Numbered from the stretch's first letter, positions 24,290 through 34,905 are shown. The stretch is 64,000 nt of DNA from Aspidapion aeneum (GCA_963576565.1 OY755047.1:1240001-1304000); one strand, 5' to 3'. Translations and numbers: made by a program. Notes: generated from the letters alone by a model not told the origin.

Positions 24290-25660
24290 TAATATGTTTA
24301 AATCCGGAAAAGACAGCGGACCTGGGGGAATATATACTGAAATGCTCCAATATGAATCAGAGAGAAACTACTAGAAAATCTCACATATAATAATTATCAA
24401 TTAATGCAGAAACGGACATCCAGCACCTGATGATTGGAAAATTGCATTCATATCCTCAATACATAAAAAAGAAAACAAGCTAGATTGCAGAAATTACTGA
24501 GGAATTTCAGTAACCAGTACTCTAAGTAGATTGTACGGTAGGATTCTTAGAGATCTAATAGAGAGTGATTTTTATGAACAAGAAGAAGAAGAGCAAAGTG
24601 GGTTTCGTGCAGGTAGATCTTGTAGTGATAATGTTTTTTGCCTTAAACAAGTAATTGAGGAAAGGAGCGTTAGAAATAGAGACACCCATGTTACCTTTGT
24701 GGACCTACAAAAAGCATATGATACCGTTCCAGTAGAAAAATTATGGACAGTGTAAGAGCAAACTAATATCAAATCTAAAATTAAAATTGGAAATCGACTT
24801 TTAAAAGAATTCTTGGTACCGAAAGGTTTAAGACAGGTTTTGTATCTCTCGAAGTCTCTTTAAAATATACATCGCAGTAGGTCTAAAAAACTGGAATCGT
24901 AACGTGCACGGCCTGACGACCAAATAATTATAGCTAATGATAAAGAAGACATGGAGTATAGGATGAGAAAGTTAACGGAAGAATAACAAAAGTGTGGATT
25001 AACAGTGAACGTGGACAAGACAAAGTGCATATTATGTATTAGAAACGAATCCAGTGAGTTAGAACTAGACAATGGACAAACAATATCTCCTTGCAATAAG
25101 TATGTTTACTTGGGTGTCAGATAAGACAGGAACAGACTGTAAAGAACTGGAAAAAAGAATATTTAAAGCAAAAAAGGTTATTGAATGTCTTAACAGTATT
25201 TTATGGAGCAGAGAGATAAAAAAGAATGTAAAATTTAACATATATGAACCAACGCTGTTGTATGGAACAGAGACTTATCGCGTAACAGAAAAATATAAAA
25301 CAAAAATGGAAAGTGTTGAAATGGAGGCAATAAGAAGATCAATGAGAATATCTAGAGCAGATCCCATAAGAAATGAGATCATAAAAGAAAGAATAAAAAT
25401 CGAGGGAAGCATAACGGAAGACATCACTAAAAGACAGCTGATATGGTACGGCCATGTACAACGGATGACCGATAAAAGATTACCAAAGCAGGTCCTAGAA
25501 TGGCATCCAATAGGACGCAGAAAAAGAGGGCGTTCTAAACTAGAATGGCAACAGTCCATCCAAAGATCAATGAGTCAAAAATACTTGACAGAAGATGATT
25601 GTCAGGATCGCAGGAGGTGGAGAATAGGCGACGGACAACGTAGAAAAACGTTCTAAACAC
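24290..25660 (+). pseudogene. LINE-B, longest copy, frameshifted reverse transcriptase
   Basis: Begins in the region before the fingers domain (SGKDSGPGGIYTEML), then shows EEEEQSGFRAGRSCSDNVF and the motif-A segment FVDLQKAYDTVP with its catalytic Asp (24531-24755). The motif-C region near 24890-24930 is broken by indels, so FADD cannot be read in one frame. From 25072 to 25656 an open frame of 194 codons gives the thumb and C-terminus, including RQLIWYGHVQRMTDKRLPK and IGRRKRGRSKLEW, with a stop after GQRRKTF. It is an RTE-like non-LTR element, dead through stops and frameshifts, and sits between two direct repeats (24052-24238, 25668-25848). Confidence 0.85.
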
Positions 25661-25667
25661 ATAGTAG

Positions 25668-25848
25668 TAGGTTTTACGTTTACAAACAGGTACTCTACAC
25701 CCGAGCCGAGGACTGAACGCTACTGTAGGCGTGACTTTACTTCATGTGACCGCTATAATCAAGCTGATTGGTGCCACACAGCTGTCCAAGCTCTGTCGAC
25801 ATGATTAGAGTGCCTGAAAATGCTTTATAAATAAGCAATTAAAAATGG
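25668..25848 (+). repeat. Right copy of the ~185-bp direct repeat
   Basis: Second copy of 24052-24238 with the 17-mer variant CGAGCCGAGGACTGAAC at 25702-25718, then 8 bases and AGGCGTGACTTT. The two copies differ by scattered substitutions, so the duplication is not recent. Confidence 0.85.
25702..25718 (+). promoter_or_regulatory. 17-mer box in the right direct repeat
   Basis: One substitution from the left copy, in CGAGCCGAGGACTGAAC. Function unknown. Confidence 0.45.
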
Positions 25849-26125
25849 AAAAGCAGAGTCGAAATGCATATTTCACGTGTCCATATCCAGCGTTGATGGA
25901 AAAATCAATGGAACTGATAGATATACAGCAGATTGAAAATTGCACAATGTGCGTGAAAATATTTCCACGCCGTCCCCGAATAGGAACGCAAATTTGACAC
26001 ATATAAGCCTGGTCTCGAAGTTTATTATATTTTCATTGCAAATAGCTGTCAGAGATATGAGAGTGGAATAGATAGCTTTTAGATAAGTGTCCAGTAGAAT
26101 AAAAAAGAAAATAAAAAAAAATTAA

Positions 26126-27634
26126 ATAAAAAAAACACCCAACTGCTAAATTTACTTGTAAGTACTAGTCACAGTTGACTACAAAATTGATAGGTATACC
26201 TATAATGTACAGGGTGTCCCAAATTGGGCACTTTTAGGGGGTTTAAGGTACTTCTAAGGGAGACAGAGAAAAACTGACCACGCATTGCGAGGCTCAAATT
26301 TCAAGAGAAGTCTTATAGTGAAAACCGCATTTTGAAATATCATCTCGTCTTTGAGCTACGGGGGCTTTTTGAAAAGTCTGCATTTTGGAAGAGGGTCTAT
26401 AACTTCGTTATTAATGGAAATTTTGATTTAGAGTAAATTGCAGTTTTATAGACTTTGTAACGAGGAATTCACCCGTTAACTTAAATTTTAACTGTCACTT
26501 TGAGTTTTTGAGATATGACATAAAGTTGCATTTTTTCTTATGGAATGGCCAATATTTTAATTAATTTTCGAATTCGTCATTAAATTCTTTTCAAAATGAT
26601 GTATCACATGTCATAGTTTGATTGTGCGGTTTCGGAGATAATTAAAGTTTTTTATTTTTGTCTAGTGTGCGTTGAATGACGTCATGCGCCATTGACGTGA
26701 AAGCCTTGCGGTCAAATCTTACTTCAATGCACCTATAGTTTTGTTGTCTTATACTCTGCAAATCAAGCTGGCCTTGCGCCTGGGCGTTTTGTCATTCTTT
26801 TCAATTGTTTAAACAATTTGACATTACGCTTTTATATGAAATTATTTTGCACAAAAGCGTTTTAATTTTATTTTGAAATATCATTTTTGTTACTTTTTAT
26901 AACTAGGCTTTGAGGGCCGTCAGCTGAATTATAATTTTTTCAAACCAGGCTTACTATATTTTTGATTGTGTAAAATAATAAAAATACTGGAGTGCCTTGA
27001 CCTTCCTCAGCAGGAAATCATAGCGCACTAGAAATAAGTGAAAAAGCTGAATATCTCCTAAACTGCTCAATCAAACTATGACATATGATATATCATTTTG
27101 AAAAGAATTCAATGACGAATTCGAAAATTAATTAAAATACAGGCCATTCCATAAGAAAAATGCAACTTTATGTCATATCTCAAAAACTAAAAGTGACAGT
27201 TAAAATTTAATTTAGCGGGTGAATTCCTCGTGACAAAGTCTAAAAAATTGCAATTTACTCTAAATCAAAATTTCCATTAATAACGAAGTTATCGACCTTC
27301 TTCCAAAATGCAGACTTTTCAAAAAGCCCCCGTAGCTCAAAGACGAGACGATATTTCAAAATGCGGTTTTCACTATAAGTCTTCTCTTGAAATTTGAGCC
27401 GCGCAATGCGTGGTCAGTTTTTCTCTGACTCCCCTAGAAGTACCTTAAACCCCCTAAAAGTGCCCAATTTGGGACACCCTGTACGTCATGCGACAACTTT
27501 TAGTTTTGATGCCCAAAGCGCACGTACGAAATTATACAGTTTTGTATTTTTATGAATCAGGTTATTGGGTAATTTTGTACCCAACTGCGACTAGTAGTTA
27601 CAAGTAAATTTAGCAGTTGGGTGTTTTTTTTATT
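26126..27634. mobile_element. MITE of the CCCAACTGC family, interrupted
   Basis: The ends are AATAAAAAAAACACCCAACTG and its inverted partner CAGTTGGGTGTTTTTTTTATT, followed inward by TAAATTTACTTGTAA on both sides. An uninterrupted relative is at 52578-52812, in opposite orientation, and a decayed one at 61045-61125. A 1272-bp element is inserted at 26210-27481. Confidence 0.85.
26210..27481. mobile_element. Foldback element with ~435-bp inverted arms, TA target duplication
   Basis: Starts CAGGGTGTCCCAAATTGGGC and ends with its complement GCCCAATTTGGGACACCCTG. The two arms (about 26210-26650 and 27045-27481) are near-complementary almost throughout. TA is duplicated at 26208-26209 and 27482-27483; the uninterrupted relative at 52578-52812 has one TA there (ATAATGTACGACATG on its minus strand), so the boundaries are exact. 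The ~395-bp centre encodes nothing recognisable. Fits a non-autonomous Tc1/mariner-type element. Confidence 0.9.
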
Positions 27635-27639
27635 AATTT

Positions 27640-28560
27640 GGTGTTGGAAAAAAAATCTGAAAGCGTATGCAGTAAGAATTTTTGAAATCGCTCTATATTT
27701 GATAAAATTATGCGAATATAATTTTTGAATAGGGGGGGGGGGAATGATAGGAGGGGAGATGGGTGGGAGCAGGGAGGACTACAAAGTAACTACAGCAAAT
27801 TAGAGGACATTTGAAATGGGTAATCAAAGGAATTTCAATAAAATCGCCAGCGGCGTAGCGTGCCCGAAAGGGCGGGGGGGGCGACAGCTAAAAAGGGCGC
27901 CTCTGAAAACTGATGAAAAATCTTGCGGCCAAAAAAAAAAAACAAAAAAGGTCATCATGTGTGAGGGGGCGGCCGATAAGTCACAAGGGCGCCTCTCACG
28001 AATCTTGCGAACAAAAAAAAAAAAAAGGTCCTCATGTGTGAGGGGGCGGCCGATAAGTCACAAGGGCGCCTCTCACGAATCTTGCGACCAAAAAAAAAAA
28101 AAAGGTCTTCATGTCGTTAGTTTCCTTTGGCACCCACTCAATTGACCGTTACCGGCCCGACTTAATAAAGCTGAGGGCGCTTCGGTCACCTATGGGGCGC
28201 CACTACCCTCGGGGCGGGGGGGGGGGGCGACGAACCCCCCGCGACCCCCCCCCCCACGCTACGCCGCTGAAAATCGCCTGAAATTTAGATAATTTGTATG
28301 CCTTAAAGCCTACATCATGTGACAAAATGGCGTCTGAAGACAGCCAAGTTTATTCCTGTTTAAAAAAATATAGCCTATATTACCTTCGGGATCAGTAGCA
28401 ATTCAACGACACCTTTTTTGTCAAAATCCGTTCAGCCGTTTAGCCTCTAGCGTGACACAAACATACATATTTACGTACCTACATACATATCCCCATCGAA
28501 AAATATTACCCTTCCTTTCGCCGTGCTGCCAGTTGGGTAAAAACAGACGCCCAAGAAATT
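27640..28560 (+). repeat. Dispersed repeat, also at 61130-61505, split by a hAT-like MITE
   Basis: Shares with 61130-61505 the blocks TTGGAAAAAAAATCTGAAAG, GAAATCGCTCTATATTTGAT, GGAATTTCAATAAAATCGCC, CACCTTCGGGATCAGTAGC or similar, CAGCCGTTTAGCCTCTAGCG and CCCTTCCTTTCGCCGTGC. In both places it directly follows a CCCAACTGC-family MITE, so the two travelled together or form one larger element. Confidence 0.85.
27848..28269. mobile_element. hAT-like MITE, 422 bp, 8-bp target duplication
   Basis: Ends CAGCGGCGTAGCGTG and CACGCTACGCCGCTG. AAAATCGC flanks it on both sides (27840-27847, 28270-28277) and occurs once in the uninterrupted relative near 61320. An 8-bp duplication and CAG...CTG ends are hallmarks of the hAT superfamily. 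No transposase. The centre holds about three copies of a ~71-bp unit (27900-28110) with GGCCGATAAGTCACAAGGGC and a poly-A stretch. Confidence 0.92.
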
Positions 28561-28575
28561 TCCACACCCGGTTAC

Positions 28576-28795
28576 CACCTACCACCCGGTTCCCACCTAC
28601 GACTTTCTCGTGGGTGCCCGCGCATGATATCAATATGAAATATTATGACAGGCAAGGGACGCGTGCGCGGGCACGCACGAGAAGGTCGTAGGTGGTAACC
28701 GGGTTTACGACTTTCTCGTGGGTGCCCGCTCACGCGTCACATGTTCTCAATATAAAATGTTATGACAGTGCGCGGGCACGCACGTGAATGTCGTA
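28576..28795. repeat. Two tandem palindromic units of ~105-125 bp
   Basis: Each unit begins CCTACGACTTTCTCGTGGG or similar and ends with the complement CACGAGAAAGTCGTAGGTGG or a variant, around a short AT-rich centre (CAATATGAAATATTATG or CAATATAAAATGTTATG). A third unit at 29983-30090 was separated from these by the 28805-29973 insertion. Each would fold into a long hairpin. Confidence 0.85.
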
Positions 28796-28804
28796 GGTGG
28801 GAAC

Positions 28805-29973
28805 CAACGATTATAAACACACAGGATTGCTTATTAGCTCGAATCTTTCAGCGGTAGGCGGCGCCTTGCTTACGTCACTAGTGGACCTCTGCTTAGCGCG
28901 CTTCATTTAATACACATTGCAATCGTGAGTTTTTCCCGCTTTTTTCTTGCTTATTTGCAAACAAATTTTTTATTCGTGATAGTAAATATAATTAATAATT
29001 TCATTCATTCAAAACAAATGATTTGATAAATCAAGAGTTTGCTCTGAGAGCTGAATTTTCCTACCAGACGATATGTTGGAGTTTCTTTTTTAAATAGTTG
29101 AAAGTTTTAGAATAGAAGTAGGATTTTTTCTAAAAGTTTAATCAATTTAAATCAATAGATGTATAATTTATTGTTTTTGTTGCGGATATAATAAAATACA
29201 CTTATATTATGTAGTAACAAAAAGGAATTTATTTGATATTTCAGATCTATAATTGCAATATTTATTATATTATTATATCAAAAACCAGTCAGTGTTTGGA
29301 GAAAACAGCCAAATAAGATGTGTTTTCAACTTCTTATGCTTTAAATCAATAGATTTCCATTTTTTTTTTCATATGAGTTACATTGTTTGTGTTATGAGTT
29401 GTTTTTATCCCACCCAGCGCCTGTTTTCACTCCTTCTCCTGTAACATCTTTCTAAAAACTTCTATTAAGAAAAACACTGGAACTAAACTTGGAGAAACTG
29501 TCTACAAAATAAACTTTCCAATAATCAGTTTAATAAAAGAAGTACGTTTGCGGCATAATTACCAATTTTCTTTAATGTGATTAATTTAATGAGCAAGGAG
29601 TTTCCAAAAATCCAAAAAATATTAAAAGTTTATATAAATATAATAATATAAAAGTATATATATTTATATTTCTACACTGAAAGAGGGAACACAAAGCTTT
29701 TATTTCAACAATAAAATAATGTGCTTTCTTTATATAAATTCACTTAATTCACATTTCTAAAGGTTTATTTACCTCCTAAATAGTCAACCACCCCGTCAAA
29801 TAAATGAAAAAACGCAAAAAAACGGAGATAAAAACGTCAAAGACACCTTAAAATCACACGAACTCTCAATACAAACAAAGCAACTGGTCCGCTGGTGACG
29901 TAAGCAGGCATTTTTGTCTCGCTTGAGCAACGCTAACATAGAGTTAAGCAATCCTGTGTGTTCATAATCGTTG
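28805..29973. mobile_element. Mutator-like non-autonomous element, 9-bp target duplication
   Basis: Terminal inverted repeats of about 30 bases begin CAACGATTATAAACACACAG on the left and CAACGATTATGAACACACAG on the reverse strand at the right, with further subterminal similarity (GCTTACGTCAC on both sides). GGTGGGAAC is duplicated at 28796-28804 and 29974-29982. A 9-bp duplication with extended inverted repeats points to Mutator-like elements. The AT-rich interior has no recognisable protein. Confidence 0.85.
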
Positions 29974-29982
29974 GGTGGGAAC

Positions 29983-30090
29983 CGGGTTTACGACTTTCTC
30001 GTGGGTGCCCGCTCATGCGTCACATGATCTCAATATAAAATGTTATGACAGTGCGCGGGCATGCACGAGAAAGTCGTAGGTGGGAACCAG
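29983..30090. repeat. Third palindromic unit
   Basis: Same palindrome as 28576-28795, with arms CGACTTTCTCGTGGGTGCCC and GGGCATGCACGAGAAAGTCG and the same AT-rich centre. Confidence 0.8.
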
Positions 30091-30291
30091 CAGTAGCGTG
30101 TCGTGGATAAAAGGGCGGGGGGCGAAGACCTTAAGGGGCTTAAATATAGGTATGGGAGTCAAATAAATTACAAACCTTTTTTTAAAATAATAACAATATT
30201 AATTCTATTTTTTCTCAAAGGACGCCAAGGGCGCCAAGCGCAGATGGGGATGGCGTTCGCCCCCCCTGGCCCCTTATACGACACGCCAATG
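30091..30291. mobile_element. Small hAT-like MITE, 201 bp
   Basis: Imperfect ends CAGTAGCGTGTCGTGGAT and, on the reverse strand, CATTGGCGTGTCGTATAAG. Flanks GGAACCAG (30083-30090) and GGAAACAG (30292-30299) agree at 7 of 8 positions, compatible with an 8-bp hAT duplication. Confidence 0.65.
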
Positions 30292-30299
30292 GGAAACAG

Positions 30300-31674
30300 G
30301 TTTTAGCCCAGGGAGGAAGGGTAATCTATTTCCATCGCATGTCTCTGATAGCTGTGCGAAGGGCACCAGATGTTTCTGATTGGCCTTCCATTTATGATTT
30401 TTTACCTCTATGAGTGATGGATTATATAACAAGCGTGTGGAAATATTATTATAATTAACTACCTGTTGCATTGTCACAACCAAACGCAATTTATTTTATT
30501 ATTTAGAAATATATATATTTCTCCATGATTTTATGTTATTACAAATTTTTTGAATACATACCCTTTTGAAAGTCATGGATGCAGTGCAAAAGCTAGGCGT
30601 AGGCGGCGTGGGCAACTGCTTAAAGTGTTAAGCTCCAGGGGGCGCCTAAATGAAGATTTTAAAGTAAGTCCCTCGAACAGGGGCGTGTGGAAAAATTTGA
30701 GACAAGAAAAGCAATTTTTTTTAAAACTTGCTTTTTTGTATTTTTATATCCTTTTTAGTTTTCGGTAAGCTTTAATTTTTTGCTTTAGCCTACCCTTATT
30801 TATCTTTTCATTAAAACTTTGGGAAGAAAACTTTTTGTTAATAAAAAAATCTACCAAACAATCACACAACTGTATAGTTTTAACGACCTTTGTAATAACC
30901 TTTACCGAAATCGAAGACTCTTGCTGGCACGCCATTGTGAAACTCGAACAAACTGCTTATTTCAAGGCTAAAGGGCGCGAACTGAATTCTCCCATTGGTC
31001 TTGCATGCATTGACCCCCCACTCTGTTTTACATACCGATAGGAACAGTTGTATCAGCCGCGTAGAGCTCAAGGAGCCGGCAGTTGTCGAGAAAGCGACGC
31101 TGCTCTCGGGTCAAATCAAGACAGTCAATGAATTCCTATTTGTTTTCTACGTGTACGACAAAGACAACTGCTTACATTGTTGTCTTTTCTTAAGCGCCCT
31201 TATAATTTATCAGGGGCAAACTGACCAATAGCGGCGCTTATGCTTATGAAACTAACCAAAACTTTTGTATTTGGTTTTATTTTTACCGAAAATTTTTGGA
31301 TGCGGCGTCTTTTTTTAAATTTATTTTTCTAAAAATTTCACTTGTCATTCATTTTCGTTCTTGTCAAAAACTTTTCTTTTTTGCCCCACTGTTTCCAAGA
31401 AATGATTAATTTTTGTAAAATTTTCAGTAGGTATTTCTACAATTTTTTTTCTGCAGTGAGATATTTTTCCGTAATTTACAGTACCTAACTTTTCTTGATG
31501 GAACTTGTCACAACTTTTTTTAAATTTCCAGAACTCTTTTTATATTTTTATATATTTTCTTCTTCGATGTCATTTTTTTCGAAAAGTCAAAATTTTCATT
31601 TGCTTTCTTTTTGTTTTTTTTTAATTTTTTCTGTAAGATGATTTTTACCAAAAAGAACTTAATACTACTTTGTC
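30300..31674. other. Intergenic DNA with traces of other repeats
   Basis: No gene. 30575-30690 includes TAGGCGTAGGCGGCGTGGGC and CGAACAGGGGCGTGTGG, reminiscent of hAT-type ends but without a matching partner. 30970-31020 has GGGCGCGAACTGAATTCTCC and CCATTGGTC, only loosely like the composite module. Confidence 0.45.
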
Positions 31675-32000
31675 GGTTTAGAACGTTTTTCTACGTTGTC
31701 CGACGCCTATTCTCCACCTCATTCGATCCTAACAATAATCTTCCGTCAGGATTTTTTTGACTCATTGATCTCTGGATTAACTGTTGCAATTCCAGATTAG
31801 GACGCCGTCTTTTTCTGCGGCCTATTGGTTGCCATTCTAGGACCTGCTTTGGTAATCTTTCGTCGTTCATCCGTTGTACATGGCCGTACCATATCAGTTG
31901 ACTTTTAGTTATGTCATCCGTTATGCTTTCCTCGATTCCCATTCTTTCTTTTATGATCTTATTTCTTATGTGATCTACTCTAGATATTCTCAACTCTAAC
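31675..32000 (-). pseudogene. LINE-B 3' fragment
   Basis: A minus-strand frame of 100 residues gives MRISRVDHIRNKIIKERM, SQLIWYGHVQRMNDERLPK and GRRKRRRPNLELQQ. The sense-strand 3' end is GTAGAAAAACGTTCTAAAC, as in the 24290-25660 copy. It is heavily 5'-truncated. Confidence 0.85.
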
Positions 32001-32494
32001 TATTTTTGCGGACCAAAATGGGTAAAAATTACATTAAAAATTAATCCTGTGAGCTTAGTTGCCCACAAATTGCCAGAATATTTTCCAAAGGCTCATCACC
32101 GTCCGGTAAATTTTTAGGCGAGGATTTTTTAGCAAAAATGTTAATAAAAACAATAAAAAGGTTTAATTTTTTTTTAAAGAAGAGAGTAATAATATAATTG
32201 CTGCATATAGAGATCTAAAAGATCCCCATATGCGTTATTAGTGAACAAGAGAAAACTAATTAGTGAAGCTGTCAGGTCCATTTAGCTGTAAGCTAAACTG
32301 ATTCAGCTAATAGCAGTGAAGCTAGTGGGTTAAAAGGGATAACTGCCTCTTAAATTAGGCGCCTGTGTGTCAAGTGATAGCGCCCTTCCTAGATTGTTTA
32401 AGGCCATCTAACATGTGGAACAAATGGGATTTTATAGGTCTCGTATGCATGTATTTAGAAAAGATGTTTTTGCATAGTAGTCCAGTGTAGTACC
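32001..32494. other. Intergenic DNA
   Basis: No gene or defined repeat is seen. Confidence 0.5.
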
Positions 32495-32682
32495 CTACAT
32501 ATTCTCCTGAATAAAATACTAAAAGAAAAAATAATCCCAAACAATTGGAAAGAATCGATAACCGTTATTCTACACAAGAAAGGCGATAGAGCAGACCTAA
32601 AAAAGTATGGACCTTGGAGTAATAATAATGTTATTACTCTGAGGTATGGACCTATAACACTCCTCAATATAATTTATAACAA

Positions 32683-32924
32683 TTCTGCTTTAAAATACGG
32701 ATATTCTGTGAGACGGCCAATAATCGTTCGGACTTGATCAGAAAAACAATTTGATGTTGATGATCGTTTCGAACAAAATTTATAAATAAAGAACACAATA
32801 CATTATTGTTAAAAGTTTAACTTTTGTTTAAGTAGGTAAACGATCATAAACATCAAATTGTTTTTCTTACCAATTCCGAACGAGTCTCGCCCTTCTGACG
32901 GAATTTCCGTATTTTAAAGCAGAA
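32683..32924. mobile_element. Inverted-repeat MITE, 242 bp
   Basis: Ends TTCTGCTTTAAAATACGG and its exact complement CCGTATTTTAAAGCAGAA. Inner blocks ACAATTTGATGTT and AACATCAAATTGT or similar also pair, so the whole folds on itself. No clear target duplication. Confidence 0.75.
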
Positions 32925-33481
32925 ATGTTTTTTTTAATCAATGTGTTGGATACCCTTAAAAAGGTATTCAACTAGAGAAGTTTTTAAAAGAAAATGAAGT
33001 TCTCAATTGTCGATACCTTTTTAAATTGTTAATTTTGAAATTGATTTTCTTTCACAAAATCACTAATGTTCTTCCATTAAAAACCTCGTACATGGTACAT
33101 CAATTTTAACAAGCATAAGATTACAGAATTATTTTAAAAAAATGGTGCTTTTCGAGACATTAATAAAAAGCTTACGAGGGTTTAAATGTCGGATTTTGGA
33201 TAATTTGAGAAAAAAAATTAAAAATTCATATCTCTTTTGCCGTGACTCTTAGGACCCAAGTTCCAAGGTTGAAAAGGTAGCAAATGACCCCAACAATATG
33301 CCAAAAAATTTTGACGGTTCATTTGCCGAACACCCTGTATATAGCGAAGCAACAACATCAATCAAAATCCACGAAGGAACCAAGCCAATCCGATAAGAAA
33401 AGGTTTCAGCCAAGGTGACACAATATCTCCTAAACTATTTAACCAGGCCCTAGAAGATGTTTTTAAAAACTTAGATTGGGA

Positions 33482-34169
33482 GAGGCGCTGGAGACCCTAA
33501 GCGATGGCAAACGGGTGACGCTGGTTTGGGTTCCGGGACATACGGGGGTACCAGGCAACGAGAAGGCGGACGAACTCGCACGACTCGGGGCAGGAACCGC
33601 CTATGTAGGACCGGAGCCACTTTTGGGCGTGACAAAAAGACAAGTGCAAAGCGGACTCAACAAATGGGCCCAGGACCCGCTATTAAACTCCTGGGAAACA
33701 GAAACGGGTTGCAGACAGACCAGATAATTCGTAGACCGTCCAAAAGCGACCAGAATTAGATGGATGCTGGGACGGACACGAAAAGACCTCGGACTGCTGA
33801 TAGGTACTCTAACCGGACATAACCGGTTGAGGAGGCACATGACACGTATAGGAGTCGAGAATGACCCTACCTGCCTAGCCTGTGGACAGGAAGAAGAGAC
33901 ATCAAGACACCTCGTGGCAGAATGCGAGGCCTACGCAAGGATGAGACAACAGGCACTCGGAGCGCCAACTCTGAGCGAGGAAGAACTTTACATGCTCAAA
34001 TGGGCAGACTTACTGGACTTTGTAAAGAGAACAGGAAGGCCCAATAAGTTACCCGACCACCAAAGGGAAGTGCAGAGAGTGGGTTAAGGGACAGACTTGG
34101 GGCATGGCAAAAAGGGCCTACTCTGGCCTACTTGTCAGACCTGCGGGTCAACCCCCCCACTACTACTAC
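33482..34169 (+). pseudogene. LINE-D: 5'-truncated RNase H/zinc-knuckle segment
   Basis: The first frame gives an RNase H domain with VWVPGHTGVPGNEKADELAR, which carries the conserved His and the last catalytic Asp. After a frame break, LTGHNRLRRHMTRIGVENDP and the Cys/His cluster CLACGQEEETSRHLVAEC follow. This arrangement is known from the C-termini of Jockey/R1/I-type non-LTR elements. Ten bases (TAGATTGGGA) from the host LINE-C flank the insert at 33472-33481 and 34170-34179, showing a target-primed insertion. The 3' tail is (ACT)n. The reverse transcriptase is absent. Confidence 0.85.
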
Positions 34170-34440
34170 TAGATTGGGAAGAAATAGGCATCAAAGTAAA
34201 CGGACAATACTTGAACGACCTAAGATATGCTAATGATATTGCCTTAATAACAGATAAGAAAGAAGAACTAATAAAAATGCTGGAGGAACTTGATAAAGCA
34301 GCTAAAAACCTGAGTATGAACTGCACTAAAACTAAAGTCATAACTAACACAGACGAGAATATCACGATCAGAACAAACTAAGAGAAAATAGAACAAGTAG
34401 GCTTCAAAACGTCATTCAATAATAGCACACTCTGTACATA

Positions 34441-34904
34441 TTTTTTTTACAATTTCAATAGGCTTCCAAACCTAAGGTATGCTAAAAACAAGTGTGAATA
34501 GCCCCGCCCAGTAGATAGACATAAAAATGACTCTAATCTAAAATATTTTGCAATTTAGTTCTATTTTCTTTAAATTTAAAGACTGAGAATTTATTGGCTT
34601 AATGAATATAATGAATAAATTTAGGGGTTATTAATGGGATCTGTCAAAATATCTCCACCTGTACATTCTGAAAAGATTAAAGTAATTTTCACAGATAATA
34701 GTTTGCTAAAAGACATGTTTTTATCAAAATTTATACTTTCCTATAAAATCAAGGTATATAAATATTAGTTTCACGTATTATTTAATTAAAATATAACCAA
34801 TGAAATGGTTAAATTTAATGAGAGAAAATAAAGAAAAACAAAAACAAAAAAGTAGGAACAAAACCATATTTTTCTTCTTGTTCATAATACTACATTATAT
34901 ACCC
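34441..34904. other. Intergenic DNA
   Basis: No gene. AT-rich sequence up to the left palindrome of the recombinase element. Confidence 0.5.
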
Positions 34905-34905
34905 A

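Larger units (their letters stand above)
32495..34440 (+). pseudogene. LINE-C remnant in three pieces, with two insertions
   Basis: Piece 1 (32495-32680) encodes the region before the palm: IIPNNWKESITVILHKKGD and, after a small hairpin insertion, GPITLLNIIY. Piece 2 (33345-33481) gives YSEATTSIKIHEGTKP and FSQGDTISPKLFNQALEDVF. Piece 3 (34170-34440) gives DWEEIGIKVNGQYLNDLRY and the catalytic motif, which reads YANDIAL: the first catalytic Asp is replaced by Asn. The pieces are separated by a hairpin MITE plus unknown sequence (32683-33344) and by a LINE-D insertion (33482-34169). Confidence 0.8.

Noticed and set aside
24052..25848. LTR retrotransposon
   Set aside because: The protein between the direct repeats is a non-LTR reverse transcriptase, and there is no gag, protease, integrase or primer-binding site.
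33476..33727. Independent RNase H gene
   Set aside because: It is bounded by a target duplication, ends in a frame break and belongs to a 5'-truncated retrotransposon insertion.
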